From contig CAZYEJ010000021.1 of the NCBI GenBank assembly GCA_964646435.1, positions 1-32,261 on the forward strand: a stretch of 32,261 nt of DNA, given 5' to 3'. Numbering within the stretch: position 1 is the first letter of the stretch; each line of letters starts with the position of its first letter. The translations under genes and the position numbers were made by a program. The notes below the pieces were generated by a model, which was given only the letters and a program-made list of their open reading frames with translations, ran no database searches and was not told the origin of the DNA. Origin of the DNA: UBA3076 sp964646435 (lineage in GTDB: Bacteria > Desulfobacterota > Dissulfuribacteria > Dissulfuribacterales > UBA3076). Positions 24,466 to 32,137 of the stretch are shown here, piece after piece.

Positions 24466-25554
24466 CTAACGCTGTGGTCCTGATGGCTTCTTCCCTAAAT
24501 GGACCTTGAGACGTCTTAAACGATCTCCACGGTAAATCGAGACCAGAACTTCCTCTTCAGGCTCTTTGGTCAGCAGTATCTGAATTGCCTCGGTGTCTGA
24601 TTTTACCTCTTCGCCATCAATTGCAACAACAATGTCTCCTCCTACAGGGTAGAGACGATTCCCAAGACGGAGGTCCTTCTCACTCCCTTTTATCCCTGCC
24701 TCGGCAGCCGGACCCCCATGGGTTACATTTATTACAATAGCCCCTTTTTCAACCGGGAGATCAAGAAGCCTGGCCAGGGCCGGGGTGACATTCTGAAGAT
24801 TCGCCCCCAGCCAGGCACGTGCCACGCAGCCCTTGGAAATGAGCTGTGAGGCCACCCATTCAATGGTCTCAAAGGAAATAGCAAAACCCACTCCAGGTAT
24901 ATGTTTTGAGGAACTGAATATCAAAGTATTTATCCCGATTACCCTACCGGATGAGTCAACGAGTGGGCCACCGGAAGTGCCTGAATTTACGGATATGTCA
25001 GTCTGGATTACGTTGTGGACTACACGTCCGCCAGGTCTGGAAATGCTGCGTCCGATGGAACTGATCACGCCTTGTGACACTGTGTACCCTGTTCCAAAAG
25101 GATTGCCCAGCGCAAAGACCATCTGGCCTATGCCGGGTTTTGTGGCTGCAAGTTGCATTGGGGCAAGGGATTCAAGTTCCTTTTGAGGTGCTCGCAACTC
25201 AAGTATTGCAAGATCGGTTTCGCTATCGGTTCCCACTAACCTGGCAGGCCACTTACAGCCATCGGATAAGATAACCTCAATGGAATGCGTATCACTGATA
25301 ACGTGATGATTTGTCAAGATATGTCCGAGGTGATCCAGGATAAACCCGGAGCCTGAGCCTTTGTGAGGCACCGGAGCCAGATAAGAGTCCAGCGCAATTG
25401 CTGTGCTGGTTACGTTTACGATTCCCCTTGAGAGCTTTTTGCAGAGCTTGACGGTATGCTTTTCATCTGCCGTAAGTCCCATGCAAGGCAAAGGATTTAG
25501 AAAAACGGTAAAAAAAACATAGAATAGGATACATATTGAAATAAATCTGATCAT
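24466..25554 (-). CDS. Secreted trypsin-like serine protease, HtrA/DegP family
   Basis: Periplasmic quality-control protease. The 362-residue protein begins with a signal peptide (about 1-26). The protease domain (about 35-240) has the catalytic triad H84 in TNHHVI, D114 in DSETDLAIL and S194 in NSGTSGGPL, with T where many family members have N. One PDZ domain follows (about 245-355), so it resembles the single-PDZ DegS/HtrA type more than two-PDZ DegP. No N-terminal membrane anchor other than the signal peptide is seen; the signal could be uncleaved and act as an anchor, as in DegS. A strong ribosome-binding site GGGAGG overlaps the end of uppP 4 bp upstream, so the two form an operon. Confidence 0.92.
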   Translation of the reverse strand: MIRFISICILFYVFFTVFLNPLPCMGLTADEKHTVKLCKKLSRGIVNVTSTAIALDSYLAPVPHKGSGSGFILDHLGHILTNHHVISDTHSIEVILSDGCKWPARLVGTDSETDLAILELRAPQKELESLAPMQLAATKPGIGQMVFALGNPFGTGYTVSQGVISSIGRSISRPGGRVVHNVIQTDISVNSGTSGGPLVDSSGRVIGINTLIFSSSKHIPGVGFAISFETIEWVASQLISKGCVARAWLGANLQNVTPALARLLDLPVEKGAIVINVTHGGPAAEAGIKGSEKDLRLGNRLYPVGGDIVVAIDGEEVKSDTEAIQILLTKEPEEEVLVSIYRGDRLRRLKVHLGKKPSGPQR

Positions 25555-25558
25555 GGGT

Positions 25559-26362
25559 CTATAATCCTCCCATTTTAAGGGCCACAGCCACTATAAGAGC
25601 CAATATCAAACGGTAATATACAAAGGGATAAAATGTATGTCTGGCTAAATAGTGCATCAAAAAGGCTATGACTAAGTATCCGGAAATGCCTGCAGCAATA
25701 AAGCCCCAGAGAAAGTCCATGCCCAGGGTCCCAAAACCATCCTGCCAAAGCTTAAGGCCCTCGTATAATCCTGCTCCTGCAATTATGGGGGCGGAAAGCA
25801 GGAACGAGAAGCGGGCAGCGGCCCTCCTTTCAAAACCCAAGAAAAGGGCCATTGTCATGGTTATCCCACTCCTTGAAACACCGGGTACAATAGCAAGGGC
25901 CTGTGCTGTTCCGACGCAAATGGCATCTATCCATACGAAATTTTTAAAGCCGCGCTTATGAGATGCCAGGCGTTCTGCTAACCACAGGAGCAAGGCAACC
26001 CCGGAAAGGGTCGCCACTACTACCCACGGGGAACGAAATACAGTGGAAGCAGCCCCCTCCAGGAAGTAACCCAGAAAGGCCCCCGGCACAGTGCCTATCA
26101 GGACGAGAAAAAGAAGCCGTCTGTCTCCTTTTCTTGATGTCTTTCCCGGGACCAGAGATTTTGCCATGCCTAACCAGTCTTGCCAAAAATATAGGAAGAC
26201 GGAGATCAAGGTGCCCAGATGAAGAGTAACATCAAATGCAATGGGGGTATCCTTGAGACCTAGAAAATACTCTGCCAAAACAAGATGGCCGGAGCTGGAC
26301 ACGGGCAAAAACTCAGTAATGCCCTGAAGGATCCCAAGAAATATAGCCTCTGTAGTTGTCAT
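25559..26362 (-). CDS. uppP: Undecaprenyl-diphosphatase (BacA/UppP)
   Basis: Membrane phosphatase that recycles undecaprenyl pyrophosphate to the monophosphate carrier for peptidoglycan and O-antigen synthesis; its overexpression is known to raise bacitracin tolerance. The 267-residue protein has about seven or eight hydrophobic helices and both family signatures: ITEFLPVSSSGHL (15-27), with the catalytic glutamate (E17), and PGVSRSG (160-166), with the catalytic arginine (R164). It is the first gene of a pair with the HtrA-like protease. The upstream 750 bp is a repeat-rich gap. Confidence 0.95.
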   Translation of the reverse strand: MTTTEAIFLGILQGITEFLPVSSSGHLVLAEYFLGLKDTPIAFDVTLHLGTLISVFLYFWQDWLGMAKSLVPGKTSRKGDRRLLFLVLIGTVPGAFLGYFLEGAASTVFRSPWVVVATLSGVALLLWLAERLASHKRGFKNFVWIDAICVGTAQALAIVPGVSRSGITMTMALFLGFERRAAARFSFLLSAPIIAGAGLYEGLKLWQDGFGTLGMDFLWGFIAAGISGYLVIAFLMHYLARHTFYPFVYYRLILALIVAVALKMGGL

Positions 26363-26506
26363 TTCCGTATTGTGTAATCACAAAATATTAGATAGAAAAA
26401 AAAGTCTTTAGACATTGACATCCTTCACGACAGGTTAAAAATAGTTTACACTTTGTTAATTTTGGCAGTGAAACTTGAAATTGGGAAAAACACAAACATG
26501 TAGATA

Positions 26507-26648
26507 GTGCCTGAACGGAAACCCCAAATTTTGTTTTTTCAGTTTAGGTCGGAGACCATTAACATATTAAGGTTACTGCCTTTTTTAAATTCAAAACTCA
26601 AAACTTAGAACTCAAAATTGTGTCTGAACGGCCTTTTCGTTCAGACAC
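26507..26648 (+). mobile_element. Complete MITE-like element, repeat family A
   Basis: 142 bp without coding capacity. The left end GTGCCTGAACGGAAACCCC and the complement of the right end GTGTCTGAACGAAAAGGCC are terminal inverted repeats (15 of 19 matches). The last 29 bases (26620-26648) also form a perfect 11-bp hairpin. The element is flanked by TAGATA on both sides (26501-26506 and 26649-26654), and all three copies in the window have TA at the ends I can see, as expected for elements mobilised by IS630/Tc1-type transposases. No transposase is present. Confidence 0.7.
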
Positions 26649-26903
26649 TAGATACGTTACCTAAATTTCGAATTTCCAGTTTCAGCATCGGCATTCAATT
26701 TGACAATACACGCTTTTTCAAAAAAAGTGCAAACTGCCCCTTTTAGTTCATAAAATACGTGGAAGCAGGTTACGGCAAAAATATTTCTATTGCGCAAATT
26801 AACTCCCCCGAACCCACTTGCCAATCGGAAAAAATCTCTCAGGATAGTCATTGACGAATCACCACTCAAATGTCCTCTTGAAAATGTTGTTCCTGTCAGG
26901 CTT

Positions 26904-27005
26904 GTAACCGTTCACAGGATTACAACGCCTGTTTTACCGCAACCCACCGAACTGTGAGCGTTTACAGGGTGCTGCAGATGCGAGGCGTACTGGTGCAGAT
27001 GTACT
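26904..27005 (+). repeat. Dispersed repeat family C, copy 2
   Basis: Begins GTAACCGTTCACAGGATTAC and shares the ordered words TTTTACCGCAACC, CCGAACTGTGAGCGTT and CAGGGTGCTGCA with 21188-21299. Both copies lie upstream of plus-strand genes (lptF and the DUF4143 ATPase) in the same orientation. Confidence 0.65.
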
Positions 27006-27059
27006 ACACACTTTTCACATCATCGTAGTCCTGCCAGAGGCCGTATAGACAATATTCAA

Positions 27060-27097
27060 CTATAACCCAATATTGTCTTGACAATATTGGGTTATAG
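27060..27097. promoter_or_regulatory. Perfect 18-bp palindrome, probable operator
   Basis: Left arm CTATAACCCAATATTGTC and right arm GACAATATTGGGTTATAG are exact reverse complements with a 2-nt centre (TT). Two more copies of the GACAATAT core flank it, at 27048-27056 (same orientation as the right arm) and 27102-27109 (inverted). The right arm contains most of the -35 and spacer of the ATPase promoter. A repressor site is the simplest reading. Confidence 0.75.
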
Positions 27098-27106
27098 CCT
27101 TATATT
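27078..27106 (+). promoter_or_regulatory. Near-consensus sigma-70 promoter of the DUF4143 ATPase
   Basis: TTGACA (27078-27083), exactly 17 bp, TATATT (27101-27106). Transcription would start near 27113, next to the ATG at 27114, so the mRNA would have essentially no leader. Confidence 0.7.
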
Positions 27107-27113
27107 GTCAGCC

Positions 27114-28328
27114 ATGAAAAGGAGATTATACGAAGATATCTGGAAAAGACTTTCCTCGTATAAACAGATGGTTTTTATTGCTGGGCCAAGGCAGGCTGGT
27201 AAAACCACATTTACACAAATTCTGGCCGAAGACTTCAATAATTCACTATATTTTAACTGGGACATTATTGACGAAAAGAGAAAACTGGTTGAAAACCCTT
27301 CCTTTTATGAAGGAGTTCAAAGGAAAGACAATTCCATCCCACTCATAATATTTGATGAACTGCACAAATATTCAAACTGGAAAAATTACCTCAAGAGCGT
27401 ATACGACCGGGATAGCGCAAATTATAAATTTGTTGTATCCGGCAGCGGTCGGCTCGATATGTATCAAAAGGGAGGAGATTCATTAGTCGGAAGATATTTT
27501 ATTTTCTATCTGTGGCCGTTTACCCTTGCCGAGCTTGCAGGCAATAACCTGTCGCTTGAACAATTCCTGTCCAATCCCATTGAGGTTCGCACCTGTCCAA
27601 ATGAAACACTAACCATCTGGAATAATTTGAGTCAATTCAGCGGGTTTCCAGATCCATTTCTTAACGAGAACGGCCATTATTACCATATTTGGTCAAACAC
27701 CTACAAAAAACAACTCTTACGCGAAGATATCCGTGATCTTGCATTGCTCAAAAAGCTTGAAGATGTGGAAGTTCTTTTTTCCCTATTGCCTTCTAAAATC
27801 GGCAGCCCGTTATCCATGGCAAGTCTTTCAAGAGATATGCATGTTTCATTTGACAGCGTCAGGAGCTGGATCGAGGTTTTTGAGAACTTTTTTATGGTTT
27901 TCAGAATACCTCCATGGAGCCGGAAGATATCCAGGGCCATAACTAAAGAGAAAAAGCTGTATCTTTTCGATTATGCCGGGATTGAATCGCCCGCAGCAAA
28001 ATTTGAAAACATGGTTGCGCTTGAGCTTTTTCGGGCCGTATCCAACTGGAATGATCTCGGGCTTGGGAATTTCTCTTTGCATTACCTCAGAAACAGGGAT
28101 AAGCAGGAGGTTGATTTTCTCCTTTCTAACAATCAAAAACCATTCCTTCTCATTGAAACCAAGCTATCCGATGATCATGCAACAAAAAGCCTTATAAAAT
28201 TCCAAAACATGCTCAAAATCCCGGCTGTTCAGCTTGTTAATGAAGGTGATACCTGCAAACTGGTTTCAAACGGTAATTTGAAAATAATGATAACCAGCGC
28301 GGATTACTGGCTGTCATTGCTTCCTTGA
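27114..28328 (+). CDS. AAA-type ATPase with C-terminal DUF4143 / nuclease-like domain
   Basis: I use ATG 27114 (404 aa); the longer frame begins with a TTG inside the palindrome. The N-terminal AAA_14 domain has Walker A GPRQAGKTT (24-32), Walker B LIIFDELHK (77-85), VVSGSGRL (107-114) and GDSLVGRY (121-128). The DUF4143 part follows and ends in a PD-(D/E)xK-like block: D334 in QEVDFLL, then E348 and K350 in LIETKL. Proteins of this build are widespread accessory genes in bacteria and archaea with no settled function; DNA binding or cleavage is often suggested. It stands alone in a repeat-rich pocket behind an unusually perfect palindromic promoter, which suggests self-repression. Confidence 0.9.
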   Translation: MKRRLYEDIWKRLSSYKQMVFIAGPRQAGKTTFTQILAEDFNNSLYFNWDIIDEKRKLVENPSFYEGVQRKDNSIPLIIFDELHKYSNWKNYLKSVYDRDSANYKFVVSGSGRLDMYQKGGDSLVGRYFIFYLWPFTLAELAGNNLSLEQFLSNPIEVRTCPNETLTIWNNLSQFSGFPDPFLNENGHYYHIWSNTYKKQLLREDIRDLALLKKLEDVEVLFSLLPSKIGSPLSMASLSRDMHVSFDSVRSWIEVFENFFMVFRIPPWSRKISRAITKEKKLYLFDYAGIESPAAKFENMVALELFRAVSNWNDLGLGNFSLHYLRNRDKQEVDFLLSNNQKPFLLIETKLSDDHATKSLIKFQNMLKIPAVQLVNEGDTCKLVSNGNLKIMITSADYWLSLLP

Positions 28329-28626
28329 TGGGGGTGACCAACGTCAATTATTCTTCCCCGTTGCCTTTCGTCAATGAGGATCGGGATATAGAGAACCATG
28401 CATCCTGTTCCGTTCAGCATACCGCAAAATGTGTTCCCCAAGGCTACCACATTGTCTACTTATTCTTACAGAGTGACTCGTGCCCAGAATCGTAATTTTC
28501 TTGTCCAACGTAGTCGCATTTTTCGTGACGAAGAGCTGGAGAATGGGGAGTTTAACCTCTTAAACCAAAGCGAAGAGAAAATAAAATTCCAAATGCTTCA
28601 AAAGAGTGGGCATGGCAGTATATGAC
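28329..28626. other. Gap after the DUF4143 ATPase
   Basis: About 300 bp. A 75-codon open frame (28398-28625, plus strand) is present, but it has no ribosome-binding site and resembles no family I know. It may be a decayed gene end. No terminator is obvious for either neighbour. Confidence 0.4.
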
Positions 28627-29229
28627 TCAAAAGCTGGTTCGGGCTTCCAGGGCTTTTTGCAATGTCATTTGATCTGCGTATTTTAGATCCATGCCCATAG
28701 GTATGCCGCAGGCAATCCGCGTAACCTGTACGCCGCACTTTTTCAGGCTTTCAGCCAAAAATGCTGACGTAGCCTCTCCGGCAACAGTGCTGCTCGTTGC
28801 AAGTATTACCTCTTTTATACCTTCTTTTTGTATACGTTCGAGAAGTTGCCCAATTTTAAGTTGATCCGGTCCGATCCCTTCCATTGGTGCAAGGACCCCG
28901 TGTAGCACATGGTAGCGTCCCCTGAAGGCCCCTGCCTTTTCCAGGGCCAGCAAGTCTCCGGGATCTTCTACTACACAGACCACAGAGGCATCCCTTTTGG
29001 GATCGGCACAAACAGGACATGGGTCCTGCTCGGAAAAAGTAAAACAAACAGAGCATAATCCTATCTTGTCGTGAAGCTCTGCGATGGACCTCACCAGTTC
29101 CTGGGCTTGGGCCTTTGGCCACCTCAATATCTGAAGGGCAAAGCGTGTGGCAGTCTTTTCACCGACTCCGGGAAGTCTTTCCAGGTTCTTAATAAGTCTG
29201 CTAAGGGCAGGTGGAAAAGCAGAGGACAT
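28627..29229 (-). CDS. recR: Recombination mediator RecR
   Basis: Works with RecO and RecF to load RecA at gaps in DNA. The 200-residue protein is of standard length with, in order, a helix-hairpin-helix LPGVGEKTA (19-27), a four-cysteine zinc finger (C59, C62, C71, C74), a Toprim domain (about 81-175, starting VVCVVEDPGDLLALE) and a C-terminal GIPMGMDLKYADQMTL segment typical of the family. It is the third gene of the dnaX-ebfC-recR operon, 8 bp after ebfC. Confidence 0.97.
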   Translation of the reverse strand: MSSAFPPALSRLIKNLERLPGVGEKTATRFALQILRWPKAQAQELVRSIAELHDKIGLCSVCFTFSEQDPCPVCADPKRDASVVCVVEDPGDLLALEKAGAFRGRYHVLHGVLAPMEGIGPDQLKIGQLLERIQKEGIKEVILATSSTVAGEATSAFLAESLKKCGVQVTRIACGIPMGMDLKYADQMTLQKALEARTSF

Positions 29230-29237
29230 CTCTAATA

Positions 29238-29552
29238 TCAGAACATCCCCGGCAACTTGAGGCCGCCTGTCAGCTTTGACATTTCTCCTTCTACCATTTT
29301 TTTAGATTGGACCAATGCCTCATTAACCGCTGCCACTACCAGATCCTGCAACATTTCCACATCTTCAGGGTCCACAACTTCTTTTTCAATGGTTATTGAT
29401 ACTATTTCCGGCTTTCCGTTAGCAACGGCCTTAACCATCCCGCCTCCTACAGAGGCCTCTATCTCCTTTGTGGCCAGCTCACTCTGGAGTTGTCCCATCT
29501 TGGCCTGGAGGCGTTGAGCCTGCCTCATCATTTCCTTCATGTTTGGCTGCAT
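29238..29552 (-). CDS. ebfC: Nucleoid-associated protein, YbaB/EbfC family
   Basis: A 104-residue small dimeric DNA-binding protein of the YbaB/EbfC family. The helical N-terminus (MMRQAQRLQAKMGQLQSEL) and the sheet region with VGGGMVKAVANGKPEIVSITI are characteristic. A very good Shine-Dalgarno sequence, AAAGGAG, sits 7 nt before the ATG. It lies between dnaX (18-bp gap) and recR (8-bp gap), the gene order found in many bacteria. Confidence 0.96.
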   Translation of the reverse strand: MQPNMKEMMRQAQRLQAKMGQLQSELATKEIEASVGGGMVKAVANGKPEIVSITIEKEVVDPEDVEMLQDLVVAAVNEALVQSKKMVEGEMSKLTGGLKLPGMF

Positions 29553-29570
29553 TATATAACTCCTTTCAGA

Positions 29571-31196
29571 TTACTTCTGTCCTCTATTAGAAAAAACTTT
29601 TACGTCGGAAATCTGTGCGTGAAAGACCTTAACCGCCTCCTGGACCAGGGATGACTGAATAAGTTCATCCCGCACATTATAAGTTTTCCCATCCCCTCCG
29701 GCGTCACCTGTGTTTGCAACACAGGTCCCTTTTATTACGACATCGATTGCGCGGCTGAAAAACTTTTTCGTTAGCTCTCTCAGCCGTTGCTGATGGTCCA
29801 CTTCGCAGAGCATATCATACTGCATACCTGGCTGGCACTTGAGTTGGACCCGATCCCCGTTGCTCTCTGTCTCAATCCTCTCGCAACAGGCCAGTAACGA
29901 TCCAAGAACAGGGTGATGTTCTTTAACAAAATCTACAAAATCAGTCCATGTCTCCGGGCTGCATTCTTTGGGCGTTTGGGTAACAGAATCGGTTTCATGG
30001 GCTGCGCTTATCTCTTTTTGAGGTCTTTCAGAAAAATTTTCCTTCTCTATTCGTCCTGAGGATAGAAGCTTATCTACTTTTCTCAGGAGGTCATCTATCC
30101 CTAAAACCTCTTTCATACTACACAGCCGGATCACCAGCATTTCAAGAGAAAGTTTGGGAGTAGTGCTCCTGTATATTGCCTCCTGTCCCTTCATTAACGC
30201 GTCCAGTACCTGGAAAAGGCTATGGGCAGTATACTTTGAAATGACGGGAGAAAACTCATCCACATCTTCCCTGCTCAAATCCATCAAAGTCACTGCCTTC
30301 TCCGGACCAAGATTTTTCAGCACCACAAAATTCCTGAAAAAAAACACCAAGTCTGCAGTGAATTTCTGGATGTTTCCCCCGAAGCTGTAGACATCGTCAA
30401 TAAGCCTGAGTGCCTTGGCCACATCATTTTCAAGGATAGCAACGGCAAGCTCCTTGAGCACCTGGGTCCCCACAATACCCAGAACCTCACAAACCTCTTT
30501 CAATGAAGTCGCACCATAAGCAGCCACCTGGTCGAGAAGGCTCAGGCTGTCCCTTACACTGCCCTCGGCCTCTCTTGCCAACAAGAGCATCGCATCCTGT
30601 TGAAGGCCCATGCCCTCTGCCTGGACTATCTTGCCCAGGTGATCCGCCAACTCCGCAGTACCCAGCCTGCGGAATTCATAATGCTGACATCTCGAATGTA
30701 TGGTAGCGGGAATTTTCTCTGGTTCAGTGGTTGCAAATATGAAGTACACATGGGAGGGGGGTTCCTCCAGAGTCTTTAAAAGGGCATTAAAGGCTTCCTT
30801 GGTCAGCATGTGTACTTCGTCGATGATATAGATCCTGTGCCTGCAACGAGTTGGGAGAAACTGTATATTTTCCCTCAGTTGACGGATCTCATCAATACCA
30901 CGGTTAGAAGCCCCGTCTATCTCCTGTACGTCAATAGAAGATCCGGCAGTTATTTCCCTGCACACTCCACACTTATTACATGGATCAGGGGCCGGACCTG
31001 ACTCACAATTCACGGCTTTTGCCAGTATCCTGGCCACAGAAGTCTTGCCGACTCCTCTTGGCCCGCTGAAGAGCAGAGCATGGGCAAGACAGTCGTTTCT
31101 TAATGCATTTTGAAGGGTCCTGGTCACATGTGCCTGACCAATTACATCTCCAAATGTCTGAGGGCGCCATTTTCTGGCAAGAACTAAATAGGACAT
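29571..31196 (-). CDS. dnaX: DNA polymerase III subunit gamma/tau
   Basis: Clamp-loader ATPase of the replisome. The 541-residue product has an AAA+ core with Walker A GPRGVGKT (45-52), a four-cysteine zinc module (C64, C73, C76, C79), Walker B YIIDEV (123-128), the sensor IFATTE (153-158) and the arginine-finger segment SRC (168-170). Domain III follows to about residue 370. The remaining 170 residues are the tau-specific part, with a TWTDFVDFVKEHHPVLGSLL block. I did not find an A-run that would program the gamma frameshift. No Shine-Dalgarno sequence is apparent before the ATG. It starts 32 bp after the SRP RNA gene. Confidence 0.97.
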   Translation of the reverse strand: MSYLVLARKWRPQTFGDVIGQAHVTRTLQNALRNDCLAHALLFSGPRGVGKTSVARILAKAVNCESGPAPDPCNKCGVCREITAGSSIDVQEIDGASNRGIDEIRQLRENIQFLPTRCRHRIYIIDEVHMLTKEAFNALLKTLEEPPSHVYFIFATTEPEKIPATIHSRCQHYEFRRLGTAELADHLGKIVQAEGMGLQQDAMLLLAREAEGSVRDSLSLLDQVAAYGATSLKEVCEVLGIVGTQVLKELAVAILENDVAKALRLIDDVYSFGGNIQKFTADLVFFFRNFVVLKNLGPEKAVTLMDLSREDVDEFSPVISKYTAHSLFQVLDALMKGQEAIYRSTTPKLSLEMLVIRLCSMKEVLGIDDLLRKVDKLLSSGRIEKENFSERPQKEISAAHETDSVTQTPKECSPETWTDFVDFVKEHHPVLGSLLACCERIETESNGDRVQLKCQPGMQYDMLCEVDHQQRLRELTKKFFSRAIDVVIKGTCVANTGDAGGDGKTYNVRDELIQSSLVQEAVKVFHAQISDVKVFSNRGQK

Positions 31197-31220
31197 GAAT
31201 TAAGGTAAGTTGCTCTCTGG

Positions 31221-31228
31221 AAAAAAAT
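31221..31228 (-). terminator. T-run after SRP RNA
   Basis: On the minus strand the closing helix of the SRP RNA (CCTGGCTATC) is followed directly by A and seven T residues, which would act as an intrinsic terminator using the RNA's own end stem. Confidence 0.5.
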
Positions 31229-31330
31229 GATAGCCAGGCACCCCTGCGACACACGAAGTGCCCTACTGCCGTTGCTTCCTTCCGGACCTGGCGGGGTTCG
31301 CAGGGTTTCGTTGCGCAGGACCTGGCTATC
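31229..31330 (-). ncRNA. ffs: Signal recognition particle RNA, small bacterial type (4.5S)
   Basis: About 102 nt. The ends GATAGCCAGG and CCTGGCTATC pair. The conserved Ffh-binding apex is clear on the minus strand: CCAGGTCCGGAAGGAAGCA, the almost invariant core of bacterial SRP RNA. The molecule targets ribosomes making membrane and secreted proteins to the inner membrane, with Ffh and FtsY. It lies between tRNA-Ser(GGA), 26 bp upstream, and dnaX, 32 bp downstream, all on the same strand. Confidence 0.95.
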
Positions 31331-31353
31331 AAGCTGTTGTATTCTTAACAAAT

Positions 31354-31449
<96 letters not shown>

Positions 31450-31492
31450 ACATCAACTCCCGACCATGGTTCCTCATAGCTGAACCGATATA

Positions 31493-31522
31493 CCTATACT
31501 ATTATGAGCCTTGGCAAGTCAA
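31493..31522 (-). promoter_or_regulatory. Probable promoter of tRNA-Ser(GGA)-ffs
   Basis: On the minus strand TTGACT (31517-31522), 18 bp, TATAGG (31493-31498). The start would be near 31486, giving a 37-nt leader to the tRNA. No closer promoter for ffs is apparent in the 26-bp tRNA-ffs spacer. Confidence 0.45.
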
Positions 31523-31573
31523 TATTGATTCCGCTGAAAATACTTCATCTGCGGCGTTGCATAAGAACTAAAA

Positions 31574-31642
31574 GCCTGAAGCTGAAAGCTGAAAGGCATT
31601 AATTACGATAGATCTTTAAGTTCTGAGCTTTGAGCTTCAGGC
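31574..31642. repeat. Inverted repeat with GCCTGAAGCT ends
   Basis: GCCTGAAGCTGAAAGCT (31574-31590) faces its complement at 31626-31642 with 16 of 17 matches, enclosing 35 bases. The surrounding words AGCTTTGAGC and AGCTTTAACC continue the theme. No T-run follows the right arm. Confidence 0.55.
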
Positions 31643-31709
31643 CTTGAGCTTTAACCTCTGAAGGCTTTCTGCCGTGCAATCAATATTTGAATTATCCTTA
31701 TTTGGCGAA

Positions 31710-31830
31710 TTCGTAAAAAGTCCCAAAATTTTCATGCCGGACTTGATCCGGCATCCAGAACTACTTGAATTTACTGGATTCCGGCTTTCGCCGGAATGAC
31801 GGGAAAGAGAACTTTTTGACTTTTTGCGAA
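31710..31830. repeat. MITE-like element with two GC-rich hairpins (family E)
   Basis: Terminal inverted repeats TTCGTAAAAAGTC (31710-31722) and the complement of 31818-31830 match at 12 of 13 positions. Inside lie two perfect 8-bp hairpins, ATGCCGGA-n5-TCCGGCAT and ATTCCGGC-n4-GCCGGAAT, and an outer ATCCAG / CTGGAT stem. The hairpin part has the look of a widespread extragenic palindrome class in proteobacteria. Confidence 0.65.
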
Positions 31831-31866
31831 GTCATCTTATTTAAATCACTAAATCACTAAATTCCT

Positions 31867-31960
<94 letters not shown>

Positions 31961-31973
31961 GTATCTTAAATCT

Positions 31974-32137
31974 ACTTAGGAACGTACAATAAATAACTTG
32001 AACAAATTAATGTCTTTTTTGTCGTCTTCTTCGTTGCTCGTCGATCACATAACCCGTTATGCTCGCTCATCGCGCCTTGAATACAACAAAAAATCCTATT
32101 AATTTTTGTTCAACTTATTTATCTCCCGTTCCTTAGT
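31974..32137. mobile_element. MITE-like element, repeat family B (full copy)
   Basis: The ends are inverted repeats of about 34 bp with 27 matches: left 31974-32007 and right 32104-32137, sharing the words AAGGAACG or TAGGAACG, ATAAATAA and TTGAACAAA. About 96 bp of unique-looking internal sequence has no coding capacity. The right end is repeated exactly over 32 bp at 16185-16216. It begins 14 bp before the 5' end of tRNA-Ser(CGA) and may therefore replace that gene's promoter region. Confidence 0.6.

Larger units (their letters stand above)
26363..27113. other. Repeat-rich gap upstream of the DUF4143 ATPase
   Basis: About 750 bp with no gene I can support. It holds a complete family A element (26507-26648), a family C copy (26904-27005) and the palindromic control region of the next gene (27048-27109). 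A 70-codon open frame on the minus strand between the two repeats has unlikely composition. This is the longest gap between genes apart from the tRNA region at the right edge. Confidence 0.6.

Noticed and set aside
26657..26869. 70-codon minus-strand open frame between two repeat elements
   Set aside because: TTG start without ribosome-binding site, no recognisable domain, borders repeats; more likely noncoding.
28398..28625. 75-codon open frame after the DUF4143 ATPase
   Set aside because: No ribosome-binding site and no recognisable family; it might be a decayed gene end, but nothing supports a protein.
31733..31793. GC-rich hairpins considered as intrinsic terminators
   Set aside because: No T-run follows either hairpin, and both lie inside an element with its own terminal repeats.
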